64,000 bases of DNA from Flavipsychrobacter sp. Lineage in GTDB: Bacteria > Bacteroidota > Bacteroidia > Chitinophagales > Chitinophagaceae. How positions within the stretch are numbered: position 1 is the first letter of the stretch; each line of letters opens with the position of its first letter. Below the pieces are notes generated by a model that searched no databases, was not told the DNA's origin, and worked only from the letters and a program-made list of their open reading frames with translations. The position numbers and the translations under genes were made by a program. The stretch is from assembly GCA_017849575.1 (NCBI GenBank), contig JAFIGV010000013.1:62001-126000 (forward strand), written 5' to 3'. Of the stretch, positions 63,187 to 64,000 are shown in pieces.

Positions 63187-64000
63187 TGTTTCCGTTTTTT
63201 TCGATGAATGAATGTTCCTCCTCTGTCTTCTTTGCTTTGAAAAGCTTGAGCTTCCTCTTCTTTTTACCCTGATGTCTGTGGTGCATAAAGTCTTCTGACA
63301 AGGGCACCTCGTCTTCGTCGCGAATCATGTGTTTGCCTTCTGCCAGGCTTCCAAAAACATAGTATAATCCCGGCACCACCAACACGCCAAAGAGCGTACC
63401 CAGCAGCATACCCCCTGCAGAAGAAGCACCAATCGTCCGGTTACCGATAGCACCCGGACCCGTAGCCATCAGCAGCGGAATCAAACCCGCAATAAAGGCG
63501 AAAGAGGTCATAAGGATGGGACGGAAACGGACTTTTGCTCCTTCAATTGCCGCTTCCAGAACTGTAGCACCCTGCTGGTGTTTCTGCACCGCAAACTCTA
63601 CAATCAGTACAGCATTTTTACCCAGCAAACCTACCAGCATCACCAATCCTACCTGCGCATAGATGTCGTTGGATAAACCCATTAGCTTCAGCAGCAATAG
63701 AGCTCCAAAAACACCCACAGGCAGAGAAAGGATTACCGCAAAAGGAAGCAGGAAACTTTCGTATTGCGCAGCCAGCACCATATAAACGAACAACAGTACG
63801 ATGAGGAAAATATAAACCGCTTCATTACCACGTGCCACTTCATCTTTCGACAAACCGAGCCAGTCAATGCCATAGCCTCGGGGCAGCGTCTTCTCAGCTA
63901 CCTCCTGAATGGCTTTGATGGCTTCACCGCTGCTATATCCCGCAGCCGGCGCACCATTGATGGCTGATGAAGTGTACATATTGTAGCGTGTGATTTCATT
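63164..64000 (-). CDS. RND-family efflux pump, C-terminal part (start outside window)
   Basis: The last 279 codons of a hydrophobe/amphiphile (HAE1) resistance-nodulation-division transporter. The frame is open through the right edge, so the gene begins beyond 64000; codons before 63980 read RYN and then MYTSSAINGAPAAGYSSG, the typical RND porter segment. Transmembrane helices follow (IFLIVLLFVYMVLAAQYESF, LPVGVFGALLLLKLMG, GLVMLVGLLGKNAVLIVEFA, FRPILMTSFAFIAGLIPLL, IGASSAGGMLLGTLFGVLVVPGLYYVF). GKNAVLIVEF and RFRPILMT are family signatures. The C-terminal tail (about 50 residues) is highly basic and acidic, and longer than in E. coli AcrB. The pump component is presumably driven by protons and works with the coupled TolC-like protein. 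Confidence 0.94.
   Translation of the reverse strand, partial: NEITRYNMYTSSAINGAPAAGYSSGEAIKAIQEVAEKTLPRGYGIDWLGLSKDEVARGNEAVYIFLIVLLFVYMVLAAQYESFLLPFAVILSLPVGVFGALLLLKLMGLSNDIYAQVGLVMLVGLLGKNAVLIVEFAVQKHQQGATVLEAAIEGAKVRFRPILMTSFAFIAGLIPLLMATGPGAIGNRTIGASSAGGMLLGTLFGVLVVPGLYYVFGSLAEGKHMIRDEDEVPLSEDFMHHRHQGKKKRKLKLFKAKKTEEEHSFIEKNGNNVENHNL

Noticed and set aside
1-64000. tRNA, rRNA and IS elements
   Set aside because: No T-loop GGTTCGAATC-type motif with a fitting acceptor stem, no rRNA sequence and no transposase frame was seen.

Overview
The window is chromosomal DNA from a member of the Bacteroidota, most likely the Chitinophagales. The signs are type IX secretion (T9SS) C-terminal sorting domains on four proteins, a TonB-dependent receptor with an N-terminal carboxypeptidase-regulatory-like domain, lipoproteins with Bacteroidetes-style CKKD/CKED starts, TAnnTTTG -7 promoter boxes close to many start codons, and the panC / short GT5 / DUF4270 / glmS neighbourhood typical of this phylum. 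Species cannot be told from the sequence. No rRNA, tRNA, CRISPR array, IS element or prophage was seen.

Layout: 0-6 kb has the 3' end of an acyl-CoA dehydrogenase gene, a small lipoprotein, a solitary type IIG restriction-modification gene with broken gene ends on both sides, and an ALDH7-type aldehyde dehydrogenase. 6-15 kb has an outer-membrane barrel, metK, the GT5-like / DUF4270 / glmS operon, panC divergent from it, and a GH3-family adenylating enzyme. 15-22 kb is one plus-strand run: dut, sugar nucleotidyltransferase, TPR protein, DUF4292 lipoprotein, then a CDP-glucose cassette (cytidylyltransferase, 4,6-dehydratase, 3,5-epimerase). 22-34 kb has an M43 metalloprotease secreted by T9SS, an APC permease, an alpha/beta hydrolase, and a two-component pair (propeller histidine kinase plus NarL-type regulator) divergent from a TonB-dependent receptor. 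33-37 kb carries catabolic enzymes: an ACMSD-like amidohydrolase, a thiolase and a PLP trans-sulfuration enzyme.

37.0-39.7 kb is a clearly AT-richer cassette (AraC regulator, SnoaL-like, DoxX-like, ABM-like) closed by a strong terminator, and looks acquired. 39.7-51.9 kb returns to housekeeping genes: DinB, barrel protein, a 59-residue ORF, dnaK with an unexplained inverted repeat upstream, a BtrH-like acyltransferase pair, endonuclease I / Nif3 / zinc-ribbon operon, folD-queE-uppP, a TerB-like protein and alanine dehydrogenase.

51.9-57.3 kb is the strangest part: five tandem copies of a ~127 bp AT-rich unit, then modular palindromic repeats, two T9SS-secreted genes, and a second repeat cluster made of the same modules plus a sixth copy of the tandem unit. 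The end of the window has a lipoprotein, ugd and UDP-glucuronate decarboxylase (UDP-glucose to UDP-xylose), an NlpC/P60 lipoprotein, a small YHS-like lipoprotein, and the outer-membrane and inner-membrane parts of an RND efflux system running off the right edge.
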